A DNA stretch of 64,000 nucleotides from Carposina sasakii (taxonomy: Eukaryota > Arthropoda > Insecta > Lepidoptera > Carposinidae). Below the pieces are notes generated by a model. That model did not search any database. It was not told the DNA's origin and was given only the letters and a program-made list of their open reading frames with translations. Each line of letters begins with the position of its first letter. The stretch's first letter is position 1. Shown in pieces: positions 61,990 through 64,000 of this stretch. The DNA lies in contig CP053171.1 of NCBI GenBank assembly GCA_014607495.2, forward strand, positions 2,480,001 to 2,544,000, written 5' to 3'. A program made the translations under genes and the position numbers.

Positions 61990-63138
61990 GCGTCCCGCCA
62001 CACGCACACTGCGGACGCATCGCATCGCCAACTATGTCATAAGTACCTATTGTAACCGACGAACCGACGTCTTATTCCGTTAACACATTCAGTGCCGGCG
62101 ACTACGTATTTGCGTCTTCTGGGGCTTTCTAGAGGTGTCGGCGACGCTTATTTGCGTCCTCGCACTAGGCGTTGATCCGATGTCGGCACCCTTAGAAAGT
62201 CTGCCGGCAGCGAATGTGTAAACTAAATAAGTTAAACAGTGTCACTAGCGCCTATGTCAGAGGATATCATTGAAACGAAATGAAGACTTTTGCATCGAGA
62301 CGCGCCGTCTGGCGACGTGTGACCGCATTTATGCGACATCTAAACCGTCCACGGTAGATACGAATTGGAGGGTAGGTGCATTTTTCATTAAGGGATACTT
62401 ATTCAATTCATTTACTACAATACATAATAATCTGAAAGTTTTAATAAAGTCGTGTCATAAGTAACACTGGCAAAATAAGGAGAACTATAATTGAGACTGG
62501 TTTCAGATTTGTTGACTGCATTGAGCATTAGAGCTATAGGCCATTTTATTTGTTAGCTTTGTACCATTTGTACGCACACAAATAGAAGAGCTTTCAAGCT
62601 ACGCATCGGCCACATTGTATATGCGACAGTTTGAATTTAGCCGGCCAATAATAATATAATAATGGTATTGCACAGTTTTGATATAAATGTTTGCTTATAC
62701 AGTCAACTAGTTGCATATATGCGGTCACACTTGAAAGATATAGTTTATGTATGACAAACCTCAACACTGTGTGATTAGAACTTACTAAATATTTCAGTGC
62801 ATATGTTAATTAGATTGACTGTAACATGAACAAAATATATCTAGCAATGCATGTGGATACCTATAGGTAGCATTGAGGTTTGGAATATTTAAACAGTGTA
62901 TAAAATCTTATGCTATCAATATGTTTGGCATAGGCTTTTGGAGTATTGTGTGTGTGTCTGAGAATATAAAATACATTGTTGGATTAGAAATCAATTTTGG
63001 CTTGTATAACTGCCCAATTCATCATCATTTTTTATTTCGATAGGTAATTAATACAATTATGATATGACATGGTTTGGTTCTTACAATATTCATAGTGTAG
63101 ACGTGATTTTATGTAAATAAACTCATGATATAAATAAA
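61990..63138 (+). other. CtBP: CtBP 3' UTR with poly(A) signals
   Basis: Begins directly after the TAG. Candidate AATAAA signals lie at 62443-62448 (followed by a GT-rich GTCGTGTC), 63116-63121 and 63133-63138, which would give 3' UTRs of about 0.5 or 1.15 kb. Which is used cannot be told from sequence. Confidence 0.6.
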
Positions 63139-64000
63139 ATTAAAGTGATGTGTGGACTGACATTTAAAGAAATAGTTATATGTATAAAATTACAATGTGA
63201 TTTAATTTGGTATAAAACTAAGTACATTGGTATGTTTGTTCGTTGAATGCATTCAGTGTAACTGACGATAATCGCGAGGGTAGTTAGACACGCGCTGCGT
63301 CTCGGTGCAAGCGTCGAGTGCCAGCGGGTAGTGTACTCTGTGTTTGTATTGCTAAGTTGGGACAGCTATAATATAGTATACTGTTATGTAGAGTGCGTGT
63401 GCAAGGCGCGGGCCGATAGTGAATGCGAGGGTCGACTACACAACTCAAACCTATTCCCACACCCCCTTAGCTTTTTAAGAAAGTCTTTCAACCATTTTTG
63501 TGGTTACAAATGTGTATTTTGGTGGATTGTATGAATGTAGTACGGATCTCGACCCTCAATGCCAAGGGACGTCTGTGCGACCGCCCCGGGTAGTGACGAC
63601 ACGGATATCTATGGGGTTAGTGGTCGGCGAGCAGGCGGGTGTATGGTAACGTCGCATTTGTTGCATTTGTCGCAGCCGGCCGCGACCGAACGGCACATGC
63701 ATCGGAACTGTTATTTTTAAGTATAAACAACAAAATGGACTGTAGACACCTATCATCACACTTATTACGAGAAAGCAGGTCATCGTGTCTCTTTTTTATA
63801 ATTGAAAATGTACAAAATCATGCTTTCATTTACTTTTCAGTTCTATATAGAGTTAACGAGGTATTGTACATGATTGATGTGAAATTAGCCGAAACGCAAT
63901 AGCTGGGGGCAGGTGCCCACGCATCCACCTGTTTCAAAATCGTGATTGGTATTTAAAATTTAGTATTTACTTACATTTTAGTTTAATGACAAAAACAATG
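63139..64000. other. Sequence downstream of CtBP, nothing recognised
   Basis: A comparatively GC-rich patch (63268-63420 and 63540-63700) may be a longer 3' UTR or regulatory DNA. Frames are short and featureless; the window ends without another gene. Confidence 0.4.

Overview
The window looks like nuclear DNA of a moth or butterfly. It is AT-rich, has long introns and gene-poor stretches, and carries repeats typical of Lepidoptera: LINE tails ending in (ATC/GAT)n, RTE/SINE-like ends finishing in TTATTATATGTATAG, and many short inverted-repeat MITEs. I saw no bacterial operons, tRNA, rRNA or CRISPR array.

The only clearly functional host gene is CtBP (C-terminal binding protein), on the + strand. 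Nine coding exons (46598-46680, 51049-51308, 54049-54180, 55605-55804, 57671-57770, 58227-58357, 58582-58825, 59725-59852, 61927-61989) have GT/AG borders and join in phase to 1341 nt, a 446-residue protein. A probable non-coding leader exon lies at 34375-34586. A second candidate first exon at 45127-45192 has its own ATG and the same splice phase, which would give an alternative N-terminus. The 3' UTR follows 61989, with AATAAA signals at 62443, 63116 and 63133. The exon at 58582-58825 is followed by an intronic minisatellite that repeats its own exon-intron junction, giving five similar splice donors.

The left end (2394-10048) is one 7655-bp DNA transposon. It has perfect 33-bp terminal inverted repeats and a 4-bp TTAT target duplication. 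A related sequence near 22143-22173 shows what the site looks like without the insertion. The element encodes a large transposase-like protein with a D-D-E-like pattern, split by one frameshift in an A-rich stretch (3730-5968). It may also have a separate 3' coding exon (8920-9129). Its superfamily is not settled from sequence reading; the 4-bp duplication would suit Sola.

The middle (10-34 kb) is intergenic, or a long upstream intron, with scattered MITEs and no gene I recognise. Two hAT-like MITEs there keep exact 8-bp target duplications, one of them nested inside another MITE. From 34.7 to 43 kb there is a dense pile of transposon remains: a hAT-like element full of TATCGATA sites just downstream of the CtBP leader exon, degenerate transposase-like pieces on the - strand with a large inverted duplication, and a 5'-truncated LINE. 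The CtBP introns also hold MITEs, SINE-like ends and a decayed Tigger/pogo element. Blocks at 31220-32160 and 49560-49930 are comparatively GC-rich and repeat-free and may be conserved non-coding DNA, but I cannot test conservation here.
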